Shown here: piece after piece, positions 22,663 to 34,210 of the stretch
Position numbering within the stretch: position 1 is the first letter of the stretch
How the letters are laid out: each line of letters starts with the position of its first letter
Source: Cerrena zonata
Taxonomy: Eukaryota; Basidiomycota; Agaricomycetes; Polyporales; Cerrenaceae
Reading direction: 5' to 3'
Assembly: GCA_038087015.1 (NCBI GenBank)
Contig: JASBNA010000007.1
Coordinates: forward strand, 372,001-436,000
DNA length: 64,000 bases
Translations under genes and position numbers: made by a program
The notes under the pieces: model-generated
What the model saw: only the letters and a program-made list of their open reading frames with translations
What the model was told of the DNA's origin: nothing
Databases searched by the model: none

Positions 22663-24445
22663 ATGGTGCATTGGAGCGCGGTCGCAACACTGGGTCTGGT
22701 CGGACACGTTCTGGCATTGTCACCTCAATTCCTCCCATGTCAACTCAAGAAACCTATTAACGTATCCCCATTGGAAGGGTGCCCCAAAGGAACCATCTTT
22801 GTATCACATAATGATACTCGGGCGCAGTTCAAAAGCGTCCAGGAAGCTGTCTTATCGTTGTGCGTAACTCAAATGTATCCCGTAACATGACGCTTCTGTC
22901 TGATTTTCGCTATTCCCACCGACAAGGCCGGACACTGGCGATGCAATCATTCTCATAGGTGAAGGCGAATACCACGAAACCATAAATGTCACCAGGTCTT
23001 CGCCTCTAACTTTACTCGTAAGTGCCCCGGATACCACGACGCGCCACAAACAAACTTCGTCATATAACCCATCATTCTACTCATAATAGGGTCAACTCTC
23101 TGCGTTCATCCCGGATGCTGACTCTTCAACGGACAACCTAGTTCAGATTTGGGACAATCAATTCGTCAAATCGGGTATGGACGACGCTCAGTCCTCTGTC
23201 CTCCTTGTCGCACCTTCATTTAATGCGTCCTTAATTGGTGCGGGGCCGACGGGCGCCCCCTTGCAACCATTGTTCGGAAATGTCGATTTTAAGGCTTACA
23301 ATATTGACTTTGAAAATCGTGCCGTAAGTAATGACAGATCTCCGTTCACAGTTTCTACAAGTTGATCATGCCACTTAACTCTAATCTGTTAACACGCTCA
23401 TCAACCGGCTGTGGCGAATGTAGGCCAATTTTGCAATATCACAAGCTCTAGTAACAGACATCTCATATGCAAATGCATCGTTTTATGGCTGTACATTTGC
23501 AAGCTATCAAGACACCTGGTACACCGGGCGTAATGCAAGTACGTACGTAGTTGATAGTATTATTTTTGGCCAGACGGACTGTGAGTTATTCTACAATTTC
23601 ATCATATGATCATGAACTTACTCCATGATGTTGATCCCGCCTCGTTAAGACCTCTTTGGGTTCGGCACCGCGTGAGACCGATTTTTTGTAGTTTCGGGTT
23701 CCTTGTGTGGAACTGAAAGCCACTTCGACTCTCACTAGATGGTTCCAAAATGTGGTCCTTGCGAATCGTGCATGTGGAGGTGGAATTGCTGCGTGGAAGG
23801 GCACCAATCTCACTGACGCACCCGGGAATAGATATGGAGTGTACATCGCAGACTCCAAAATAATACGAGTAAGTACTAACATGGTTTATCCTTTGACCGC
23901 TTTCAAAATCCGTGTGTAGTCACCGGATGCCAATGCCACTACAGTAACCAAAGGGAAATGTTTCTTAGGTACTATCTATCACTCTCGGGATTCGTTCTCG
24001 GGATTTCTGTTGAACTCGTTTCACATCCAGGCCGCCCGTGGAATGATCTTGCAACAACGGTATACTTGAGAACCTTCATGGACGATAGTATCCAGCCCGC
24101 CGGGTGGGAACCGTTCAATAGTGATCGGTATGTGAAACTTAAACTTGATCCTTGAGGTTGTGGGGTGCTACGTACTGATGTTCTTGGCTATGATTTGTGT
24201 ATTAGACCTGTGATCATGAACACGACCTTCTATGCGGAGTATCACTCAACTGGTTAGCAATAATCATAATCTTACTTCTTGTGATGCTTGATACTGATTC
24301 AACACATATTTCAGGACCTGGTGGTAATACCACGGCTCGCGTTCCCATTGAACATCTCTTGACTAATGAGGCGGCCAGAGATTTCACGATTGAGAAAGTC
24401 TTTCTTGAAACGCCGAAGTGGATAGACTTTGAGTACAAGTATTGA
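22663..24445 (+). CDS. Secreted pectin methylesterase (CE8)
   Basis: Ten exons join in phase to 384 residues: 22663-22859, 22927-23017, 23090-23323, 23424-23580, 23650-23671, 23739-23868, 23920-23968, 24031-24127, 24206-24252, 24315-24445. A signal peptide (MVHWSAVATLGLVGHVLA) starts the chain. CE8 motifs are present: FKSVQEAV, GCTFASYQDTWYTG with the catalytic-site Gln and Asp, GQTDYLFG with the second Asp, and the LGRPW Arg-Trp pair. The enzyme removes methyl groups from pectin homogalacturonan outside the cell, softening plant cell walls and releasing methanol. The gene is intact, with no frame breaks. Its presence suits a plant-litter or plant-associated lifestyle. Confidence 0.93.
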
Positions 24446-24714
24446 TGTACTTCTTAGTGTTTGTAAAAGACCTGTCGCACACAGAAGATTATTGTCATGG
24501 GGTTGTTTGTCGCTACATGAAGAATTGTTTGAGCATATGTTTCCTCGGCAAAGCGCGAGAGAGAATACTCCTTTTCTGGAATAAGCGTCTATTCAATACT
24601 TGATTTCACTGTTCCAGCACACTGCTCCTCCTTACTCCGTCCACAAATTGTTTCAAGTAAGTTAAGGCATTTCGCAATGTTCAATATCATACTGAACCAC
24701 TTGTGTCGATTTAG

Positions 24715-25611
24715 ATGAGTGCAGCAGCTGCCACTGCAACACGATCCGTTGCTCAAGCAACTCGTACAACCCGCGGACGTGTAAAACCTGTCAAGCCTCT
24801 CAGTCGGGATCGGTATGGACTTCCTATCCCTCATGTCAACATCGTAGTCCGGGACACACATCTATGTCGACTGCAAGACCACTACCACAACACGCTCCGG
24901 GACGACCTGATGTATATGACCTACAAGCACGAGCCAAAGTCCCGAAAGCCACCAAAAGATTCCAAACTCACGTATGACCCAGAGAACCCTTATACAAAAC
25001 ATCGTTTCAACCCTCCAAAAGGTGGAAATGTATACTTCAAACAACTTCCGCCAGTAACTACCTCTGAAAATGTCGTCCAGCTGGAGCGAATACAGCTGCA
25101 CACGATGTTGGAAAGCGCTGTAACCAGTCGTTCCAACCTGCTGACTGCTATCATGGCGTTCCGAGCATTGTCGGGAGAGTCGAGAGAAGCTGGTGGAAGG
25201 CACACGGCCGAGGGTGTTGAAATTGTGAAGGCGAAAACGCTTGGTGGAAAAGGCTGGGCTCGTCGTGGCCAACCGATCGGTGTCAAGGTCGACTTGAAGG
25301 GTCCGAAGATGTATGACTTCCTGGGCTGCCTAGTCGACTTTGTCCTTCCAAAACTGCGAGACTTCAATGGTATACCCATGGAAGGTCCAAGCAGACCGTT
25401 AACGACCCCGAGTGCTGCTACTGGTGTCGTTTCGTTTGGTCTGCCGCCTTATGCCTTGCAGTTCTTCCCTCAAATCGAAGTCAACCAGGATATGTACCCT
25501 GAACACTTCGGTATGCACATTCACTTCATCACTAATGCGACGGGAGCGGGTGCGCAGAATAAGGCGAGGGCGTTGGTCTCGGGCTTCCAGATTCCTTTCC
25601 AGCGGGCATGA
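24715..25611 (+). CDS. Mitochondrial ribosomal protein uL5m
   Basis: A single uninterrupted frame of 298 residues. The N-terminus is basic and Ala/Thr-rich (SAAAATATRSVAQATRTTR), fitting a mitochondrial presequence. The core carries uL5 features: TLGGKGWARRGQPIGVKVDLKG-type region (residues about 165-195), YDFLGCLVDFVLPKLRDFNG, then FGLPPYALQFFPQIEVNQD and FGMHIHFITNA near the end. uL5 lies in the central protuberance of the large subunit and contacts 5S-like elements or tRNA. The ATG is directly preceded by TTTAG, so a 5'-UTR intron acceptor is possible. The length fits yeast-type Mrpl7. Confidence 0.88.
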   Translation: MSAAAATATRSVAQATRTTRGRVKPVKPLSRDRYGLPIPHVNIVVRDTHLCRLQDHYHNTLRDDLMYMTYKHEPKSRKPPKDSKLTYDPENPYTKHRFNPPKGGNVYFKQLPPVTTSENVVQLERIQLHTMLESAVTSRSNLLTAIMAFRALSGESREAGGRHTAEGVEIVKAKTLGGKGWARRGQPIGVKVDLKGPKMYDFLGCLVDFVLPKLRDFNGIPMEGPSRPLTTPSAATGVVSFGLPPYALQFFPQIEVNQDMYPEHFGMHIHFITNATGAGAQNKARALVSGFQIPFQRA

Positions 25612-26668
25612 TAGTGAGTGTTCTCCCTCATGGTTAGAGAGTATCGTCAACTGATTGTTCGTTTGACTAGGATTACATTACTCTCTACTTTAATACATAT
25701 CGCTTTCGCAGCTTTGACGATACGTCCTATCAAGTTACTCCTGTCAGTGCAATCTGTGCTCTCTTCGCACAGTCTTTAGCACCGAGCGTTGTCTTACCCA
25801 ACATATCGTGGTATAAATCATCCTTGGTCTCAATTTACAGCGCTGAGGTACTCACCCTTAATTCCTTCACAAAATGCGCATGTCTGGACATTTGATAGAA
25901 CCTTGCATTGTGGATTATCGTCAAGTTTCCTGCTAGGTGTATTCTGGACATTCTCTGCGTGGTGCTCAAAGGTGTAAAGCCGAGTGTGGGAGGTCAAGCC
26001 GCTACCACTAAATTGGCTAACCAAAGCCTCTCAACTAGCCTGGTCTACAGATCCCAGTTTTGCAAAGTCTCCGTTCAAGCGACCCAATTTAGCAACGGAG
26101 ATTTTTTACTTATTCTGACCTCGAACCAGTCATACTCGACTCAGGACTTACGAAGTTGACTTTTAAGCTCTGGGCTGCTTGGAGTCACTAGAAAGATCAC
26201 AACCCTTGCTTGTATAATAGGATCTAATTGTATCATGTACAAGGTCATCGTAACGACCAGTAGAAAAGAAATGGTATAAATCTCGAAAAGCAGTAATTTG
26301 TTCAGCCACATTCTCGAGCGGCGTCTAGACTGTCATCTGTACTGGAGGAGGTTAAGTACGACTTATACCCACTACTTAGGTTGAAGTTTAAACTTGATTG
26401 TCCTTTCTCTCTAAATACCCTTTGTTCGTTTGAGCCACTTGTATTCAACCCAGTTCGAAAGTTTCTGTCAGGCGCTGTTACCTACCGTGAATAGCGACTT
26501 CAGCTAAGCGAGGCATCCTTACCTTTAGACCTTGGTGGCACCTGCAACACCCATCCACCCTGGTCACGCTTGTTCTTTCAAATTTGGTTATCTGGGCTGG
26601 GCTATGCGCATACATAACGACAACTCACTTTCACCTTCATTCTTGTTCTGACTAAACGTTCTCTTGCC
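25612..26668. other. Intergenic, no gene recognised
   Basis: About 1 kb between two plus-strand genes. Open frames at 25789-25977 and 25908-26159 have no recognisable product. The last 200 bases are the likely promoter and leader of the kinase gene. Confidence 0.4.
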
Positions 26669-29600
26669 ATGGCTTCCCCATCTCCGAAACTCAAGAATAC
26701 TCCTTCGAGTAAACTTCTAAATGCCTACGTGAGTGCTGCATCTCTACTCGTTGAGCTAGCGATTAAGGAGTCTGGGCAGCAATTGGGGGACTGTTTGGGA
26801 AAGGGCGCGTTTGGACAGGTCTATCGTACGTCATACGACTTGTGTTGAATTGTCACTACTGAAGCTCGATCGACTTAGGTGCGCTGAATTGGGCGACCGG
26901 AGAGACTGTTGCCATCAAGGAGATTCAGCTGAGCAATATTCCAAAGAGTGAGATCGGGCAAATAATGGTGAGCACTGTCGTACAGCGTAGTGCGATGTTA
27001 TGCACTCAACCGTCCTTAGTCCGAAATCCATTTGTTGAAGAACCTCAATGTATGTCTCATTCAAATCGTGTAGATCTCTACTCATCTCCTTTAGCATCCG
27101 AACATCGTAAAGTACAAGGGCTTTGAGAGCACCCCAGAATATTTATATATTATCCTGGAGTACGTCCGCCACATATCCTGGAGTACGTCCTATTCCTAAA
27201 CACACACATAGATTTTGCGAGAATGGTTCCCTACACAATATTTGCAAGAGATTTGGAAAATTCCCTGAAACCCTTGTTGCTGTCTACATTTCCCAAGTCC
27301 TCGAAGGACTCGTCTATCTCCATGACCAGGGTGTTATTCACCGAGACATCAAGGGTGCGAATATTCTAACGAACAAAGATGGTTGTGTCAAGCTTGCGGA
27401 TTTCGGTGTTGCCAGCAGTACCGCTGCAGGTGCTGTGCGCGACGATGCTGTAGTAGGCAGCCCGTATTGGAGTACGTCTACCTTAGTTGGAGGTATATTG
27501 TTTTCACTCTAACACTCTTGTGCAGTGGCCCCTGAAGTGATTGAACAATCTGGTGCAACAACAGCCTCTGATATTTGGTTTGTGGTCGTTTACATGTCGA
27601 CTGGTTGAAATTTGAATTGACTCACATTTCTTCCCAGGAGTGTCGGTTGTACTATTATTGAGTTGCTTGAGGGCAAGCCACCGTACCACTTTCTGGACCC
27701 TATGCCGGCACTCTTCCGGATTGTCCAAGACGACAATCCCCCCATCCCCGAAGGTGCTTCTCCAATAGTGAAAGACTTCTTATATCACTGTTTCCAAAAG
27801 GACTGTAACTTGCGCGTGTCGGCTAAGAAATTATTGAAACACCCTTGGATGCAAGCTGCCAGGAAACAGATGGCTGCTCATGGTCAGACGAGTGTAGGAC
27901 TCGACACGTCTCGTGGTGATAATGGACGACCCCTAAGCAATTACAATTACGATGAGGCAGTGTTAAAAGTTCAAGAATGGAATGAAGCCCTGAAATGTAA
28001 GTGCAATCGTAGATCCATTCCTCGGGAAATTCATCCGTGATCGAATAGCCCCGTCAAGACCTTCAAAACACCCACAACGTCGGCGAGAAGCAGCTAGACG
28101 TCCAAGTTCTCCGCCTCTTCAACCGATCGACTTTGGCTCTCCTATCCCTCCTGCTCTCTCATCTCATCCTTCACAGACATCTCTTGCTTCCGCTTCAGCG
28201 TGGAAGCCAACTCCGGCACCTGCTGCCAAGACTTCAGCTCCCGCCGCTCCTTTAACTCAAATACAAGCTCAATTACCCATGCCGTTCGTATTGCAACCGC
28301 CTGAAGAGCAGACCGATAATTGGGACGACGATTTCGAAGAGGGAATATCCTTCTCTAAGCTGCAGGGTAAATATTGTTAGTTCATTACGCTTTTTTATGT
28401 GTCATTAAATTTCTATTTCCATTCAGCCTTGGAGAAGACCTCTACTGATGATGAAAAATCGGAGGAAGACAATAACACCCAAACCATACGTCCAACACGA
28501 AGTCCGGCAGGCTTGAAAAAGACGGTACCTCTCCCGGTAGCCAAACCTCCATCTCCAGGATTACCTCCCGTTGTTGAAGACTACTCAGACCTTGGGTTTG
28601 ATGAAGATGACGATAAACTGCAAGAAAAGGTAGCTCATTTCAAGGTAAACTCAATTCCGTCAACTCCCTCTCGGTGTAGTTTATTCACCCGCTGTAGATG
28701 AAGAATTCGTTCAGAAAGGGTCTCTTTCATCCGGACGACATTAAGACCTTCGGCCTCGGACCACCATCTCCCGGTCCCAAAACAGCTCCTCTACCAGGTC
28801 TTACTCATAGGAAGTCTCGACCATCCCTTAACATCCTTTCATCGTCACCCGGAGCGGGGCCGTCAGGGCATACTCGAACAGCCTCGTATGGAGCTCCTAG
28901 CAATGGCAATGGCTCCTTTGGACGCACTGAAGCTCGAAGATTAGCCAGTCAACCTGAGTTTGGCAAGTACACTGAAGATGACGATGATGAAGATTACGAC
29001 GATATTTTTGGAAAACCTGCCAACGGATCGAGTATGTTGTGCCGTGTTCATAATGAAAGTCAAAATTGACGAATTTGATGTTAGGTTCCCAACCTATGCA
29101 GACGCTGCAGTTGAATACACGACTATCAAATAAATCCTGGGTACGCACTATTTCTGTCGGTCATTTTACCATGTTATTGATATAATCCTTCTATAGCTTG
29201 GGGACGAAGATGACGAAGAGGATCCATTCGCGGAGGTATTAGACATTACAGAATAGATCGGTCTCATACTGAAATTTGTATCTCCCTAGATTGACGAAGG
29301 CTTTGCAGAAGAGGATCTAGAGTCTAACCTTCAACGAGATAAATATGCGCGGTTGTGTAATACCGTCAATACCCTCATTGATGAACTCACGCCGTCAGCA
29401 CCTGACTTTCAACTGCGTGAAGCCTGTGATCAATTGGTGGGATTACACGTTGATTTGCAGATTCACCAAACGCTAAACATCGTCTTATAGCTCAATATCA
29501 TTATCGAGACGCCAGAGATGCAATCCCAACTCGTATCTGAGCATGGGATGCTTGCGATCCTGGAAGTCCTGGAAGGAAGGTCGGCTCGCGACGTCTACTA

Positions 29601-31495
29601 CAAACTTCTCCAGATCGTCAACGTGGTATGTTTCATGTCCTAAGTTCCATGTCACCTTGTTTAACTATTTCTTATAGCTGGTCACAGAAGACATGGCGTT
29701 TTTGGAAAGTTTCTGTCTGATTGGGTACGTCCTTTTGCCTCTCATCTAGTGATGTGCCAAATAACATTCTGCTGAAGTGGTATCCCGGTCATCATGGGAT
29801 TCACCTCGAAGAAGCATCCTTCAGAATGTCGTCTGGAAGCTTCAAAATTCATTCAACTGCTATGCCACGCCTCAGTTCTCACTTTGCAGATGTTTATCTC
29901 GTATGTCTCTCAAATTGTATTCTTAGTCTCTAATTTAACTCGTTTACACAGGTGTCGAGGTCTGAAGGTCCTCGTAGATCTCTTGGACGAAGACTATACT
30001 GAGCAGGCCGAGCTGGTTGTTCACGCCCTAAACGGAATTGGCAGTGTGTTTGAACTCCAAAGTCCCACAACCAAGAATGACTTCTGTCGGATGTTCATAC
30101 GAGAAGGGCTCCTTGATCCCCTGTCTTCTGCGCTGCTGAACATTATGACTAGCCGCGGTGACGCTGCAATCGAAATGAACCGCAAGATCATCCAGATTAT
30201 TTTGGTCTTTTGTCAGGTATCACAGTCCGATATTCACGTACGGCAAGCCCTTGGAACTCGCAAGGTCGTTAGAAGTACGCGGTCTTCAACTTTACTAGAT
30301 TTATCACAAAACTGACACCATATGTCTAGGGTTACTTCGTGCATGCGAACTACTTGAGCCACAGTATCTTGTCCAGATGCTAAAAGCCGTGAAGCATCTG
30401 TCTATGAACGCTACCCTTCTAGAGGTTCTTCAGAACGCAAATGCCATCGAGATCCTCATCAAGATTTTGGACGAACAAAGCTCTGGTCCTTACAGTGCCG
30501 TACGTTCATCTGTATCCTTTCCACCGTTTCCAAGTATCCTCATGAGCGATTTACAGGAAATGTCCAATCACGTCTTCCAAACGTGCTACAATCTCTGTAG
30601 GCTGAACAAGTCTCGACAGGAAGAAGCGGCTCAAGCTGGAATCATACCCAGTTTGAAGCGAGTGATTGATTCGCAGTCACCCCTGAAGCAATTCGCTCTA
30701 CCGATTTTCTGCGATTTGGCTAGCGCTGGGAAGAGTTGCCGTATCTTGCTTTGGCAACACGATGGTCTCCAGATGTACTTGCGACTATTGACCGACCCAT
30801 ACTTCCAAGTTAGCGCCTTGGAAGCCATTCTTTCCTGGTACGTGATCTTAGGTTTTTCGACCAATCGTATTACTAACTAGAATGTTAGGCTGCAAGATGA
30901 GACTGCACGGGTTGAAGACGAGTTGCTGAAGGCTGAAGGCCTGGATGCACTGTTGCGTTGTTTCGTTACAGCGAAAGCGAACTCCTTCGAGAACCTGCTA
31001 GACCCCTTCCTCAAGATCTCTCGTATCTCGAACGGTATCACAGTCGGCATCGCCAAATCCCAGTTTATCAATCGTATCGTGGAGAAGCTCAGTCACAACA
31101 AGGCTGTAGTTCGACTCAACCTTCTTCGTCTTCTCCGTACGCTATGCGACGTCCATCCCAACCGCGCAGTTTTAGTAGAACGTTACAGCCTCTACGATAT
31201 CGTTCACAAGCTGAGTCAAGAGGACGGCGCTATCCTTGTACGTGAGCTGGCGAGAGAGATCCTCCCGAGTCTCGCCCCTGCGATCAAGCCACTATCAGGC
31301 AGAGCAAGCAAAGGTGCCGAAACACCGAGTCGTGCTATTGCTCCCAAGAAGAAGATGAGGCGCACCGCGTCGGATACCCAAGCTGGTCTCCCCGCATCCT
31401 TTGGTGCTCTAAACAACCGTGCTGCTGGACGTAGCTCTGGTTTAAGCAAACAAAGGTTAAATGATATTCCATGGCAACAAGGAGACAAAGAATAG
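26669..31495 (+). CDS. Cdc7/SepH-type septation kinase with ARM-like C-terminal region
   Basis: The first exons are 26669-26728, 26780-26825 and about 26880-26968. Kinase motifs are complete: GKGAFGQVY, the VAIKEI lysine, [31 protein letters not shown], and HPWM closing the domain (exons to about 27997). A Pro/Ser-rich acidic linker follows, with [10 protein letters not shown] and [12 protein letters not shown]. From 29290 to the end the protein is helical with Leu-rich repeats of ARM type ([38 protein letters not shown]). This layout matches S. pombe Cdc7 and A. nidulans SepH, the kinase of the septation initiation network that acts at spindle pole bodies under a small GTPase. No frame breaks were found. 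A repeated donor site lies near 27166-27190. Confidence 0.92.
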
Positions 31496-32109
31496 TCTCC
31501 TCAATTGCTGCCTCTTAATATGTACAATTATTGAACTGGTGATCGTTACTAGTTAGCACTCTCGTTCCTCGCATTTTTCTCTTTCGCATTGTTGGCATAC
31601 ACTCCTTGAAGGGTTCATGATACATAGTCATTCATTCATCCATTGCATTTTTCTCTCTTACTCATCCTCATCGGCATACATAGCTACAGCATCGTTATAT
31701 TATCCCGTTTACTTATTGTAACACGCTAGATTCGGTCACTGAGGGTACTAATCATGAGTCCATATATGGAAATTGTGTTTCCGGATATGGAGGTTCGTTA
31801 TACATATATGGTAAGTCAGGGAAGCGAGGGATACACTGGTAACTGCAAGAAGTTTGGTAACATGTAGCGACATATGGTACGATAGGCTGGCATGGGGAAC
31901 TCATATACATGATCATACGAGGGCATACGTTCATAGATTGCATCAATCCGCATAATGAAGCTATGGTTTCCCTAAGGTCCAATCTCCGGGACTGAACCTA
32001 ATAGAGGACCATTTGAAACTGATAGAATACGTGATCAAGTTTCGAGTAGGAATATTGTATGATTTCCAGTCGTTCTGAGAGTGATTTTCCAGCTCCCTGA
32101 AAAAGCCCG
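31496..32109. other. Convergent intergenic spacer
   Basis: The 3' flanks of the kinase gene and the minus-strand helical protein gene. Minus frames at 31752-31982 look non-coding. Confidence 0.4.
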
Positions 32110-33410
32110 TCAATAAAGATCATCGCTGCAGGTGAAAAGAAATCGTACTGAGTCTTGGATTACAAGATCGATGATGTTTTCCATTTGACCAAGATCTGCG
32201 ACAATCTACATTTGACGATGAGTAAGCTTGGGGATAGAGCTCCTTAAAATAAATACTTACCGAGGTCCAGATAGTACCCATGGCACCCAGCTTGATCGCG
32301 ATATTCCTGATATCCTCCAGGCCGACGTTGTTTTTGATATCTTCGAGTTCTCTTTCAAGAACCTCACGACGTTTCTTCTTCTCGGCCCATTCAAAAACAG
32401 CCTTGCGTGCCTTTTTCCATGCTTTAGAGATTGGAAGTATCTGAGAGAGCATGTTAGCAGAGCAAAGACGCGAGTGTGTGCAATCATACCTGAATCATGG
32501 TAGGATCAAAGTGACCATGCACAAGGGACACTATTGTAAGGGCAGTTCCCGCTGCAGTCAGGGCAGCGAATACAACGTGTAAAATTATTATCTGGATGAG
32601 GGGTTAGATAGTGTTGACATTCAGGATAAATCAATATATACCTTGAACTTGAGCCTATCGAACAGCACTAATTAATGAGAGAAAATACAAATAGTCGAGA
32701 TAGACGTACTGGCCCAATTGAGCATCAACCTCACTCAGCATTTCAGCATGCTTTCGAAAACGGGCAAAAATGTGATAGAGTTTGTGTCTGTTCATCAGCT
32801 TCTGCCATTCTTGACCGAAAATGTCAAGCTGCAGACACAGATTCTGTAACCTATCGGTGGTGTCTCGAGAGGCATCTTTGTGGTTTGAAATGGACTGCGT
32901 TGTATGAGTAATGTAATATATTTCAATGAAGAATATTCCCTAGCAAGGTAGTGCCACTCACGTTACGATATGCTGCAATCTCTTGACGTTTTTGGACGAG
33001 AGGTATGGTGTGGTCATGTAACACAGTCTCCATGAAAAGGTTGAAGTCTATATACAAGTGCAAGAATATGAAGATAACATGAACAATAGTCTCGTACCAT
33101 TGACAGCCACTCGGGCAGAGCCTGCAAGGTCCTTGGAGTCCCATATAATCTTTCTGAATGACTGCAGACATAATTAGTTATTCATAGTTTGCTATCACTC
33201 TAGACTGATACCGACCTGGCGTATTGAATTCCAGCTTGCTTGAAGTCGAGTTACGTCGTCTGCAAAGTTTGCTGAAAGCGTTGTTGATACAATCGCCAAG
33301 TTACGCGACACATTTTCAAAAGATGCGTAGATAGATCCAATGTCACTTCGTAGTCTCTGGACCTGTTCAATGAGATTGTCGTGAGACATGGGAGTAGCTG
33401 GAGCGGTCAT
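32110..33410 (-). CDS. Long-helix protein with central hydrophobic segment, copy 1
   Basis: Eight exons keep phase throughout, starting at ATG 33410 and ending at TGA 32112-32110. The N-terminal half is helical and charged (LIEQVQRLRSDIGSIY, DDVTRLQASWNSIRQ). Middle exons contain WDSKDLAGSARVAVN and DFNLFMETVL. A single hydrophobic exon follows (HVVFAALTAAGTALTIVSL), then a strongly charged coiled region (EKKKRREVLEREL) and LEDIRNIAIKLGAMGTIW. No signal peptide was seen. A second copy with the same order and the same exon junctions is at the right end of the window. The arrangement of long helices around one central hydrophobic hairpin recalls alpha-helical membrane-inserting proteins, but this is an inference from architecture only. 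Function is unknown. Confidence 0.7.
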
Positions 33411-34210
33411 GAGAGGACGATAATAGATAGATAATAACAGGTTAAAGGAGAAAGGAGAAAGGGAGGTAAGAGTGGAAGAAATGAGTGACAACTGAGAGGG
33501 AACTAGTGGCCTTTCTTGTAGCTACGCAAGCCATCTTATACCTACCTTAACAGCGTCTACAGCTACACGCTTGAACTGCGAGACAGTAATTCATAGCACT
33601 TCTTCTATGGATCAGAGTTCAGATTACCGTGCCGGGGGATTGCATAGATCTGCGCTGAAAATATTGACAGATTCTTGCATCGGCTATTGGCGATTTCGTC
33701 ACTGGCATGCATCTCCCTAAAGACTGAGTGTGATCCACGCATACAATCTGGTGCGAAACATACAGCAAAGGGGCTGCCAAAGGTCAAACAAATCAGTTTC
33801 ATGGATACGGTCGTGTGCAGGAGGCGTCCGCACCCTTGCCTTGTGTACGGATCTAGCGCTATGAGACTGCAAATGAGCGTTTCTGTTTTCAAGAACACGT
33901 TGTTCTACCAACAACTGCAACTACTACACCGTCCCTGTAAATCCTTTGTTGTGGTGCATGCTAAGAGGCTTAGAGTATAATCCATCAACTTGCTAATGAC
34001 GTTGACAGCTTCGGAGAAACATCGGTCATATTGTCTCTAGAGTGCTCGAAAACATATTGAAGCGGTTAGAATGCCGAAAACATATGATTCGTTAGATCAG
34101 AGTGTAGGTAAGCAAAGTGCGTAATTTGAGCAAGGGCAACCTGTTCCGTACCACCACCCGCGGGGAGGAGCATTTCCTCCATTGACCTATCGTCAACTCT
34201 AGTATTGACG
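33411..34210. other. Divergent intergenic spacer
   Basis: Lies between the 5' ends of the helical protein gene (minus) and the sugar porter (plus). Open frames at 33605-33980 on both strands show no family. Confidence 0.4.
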
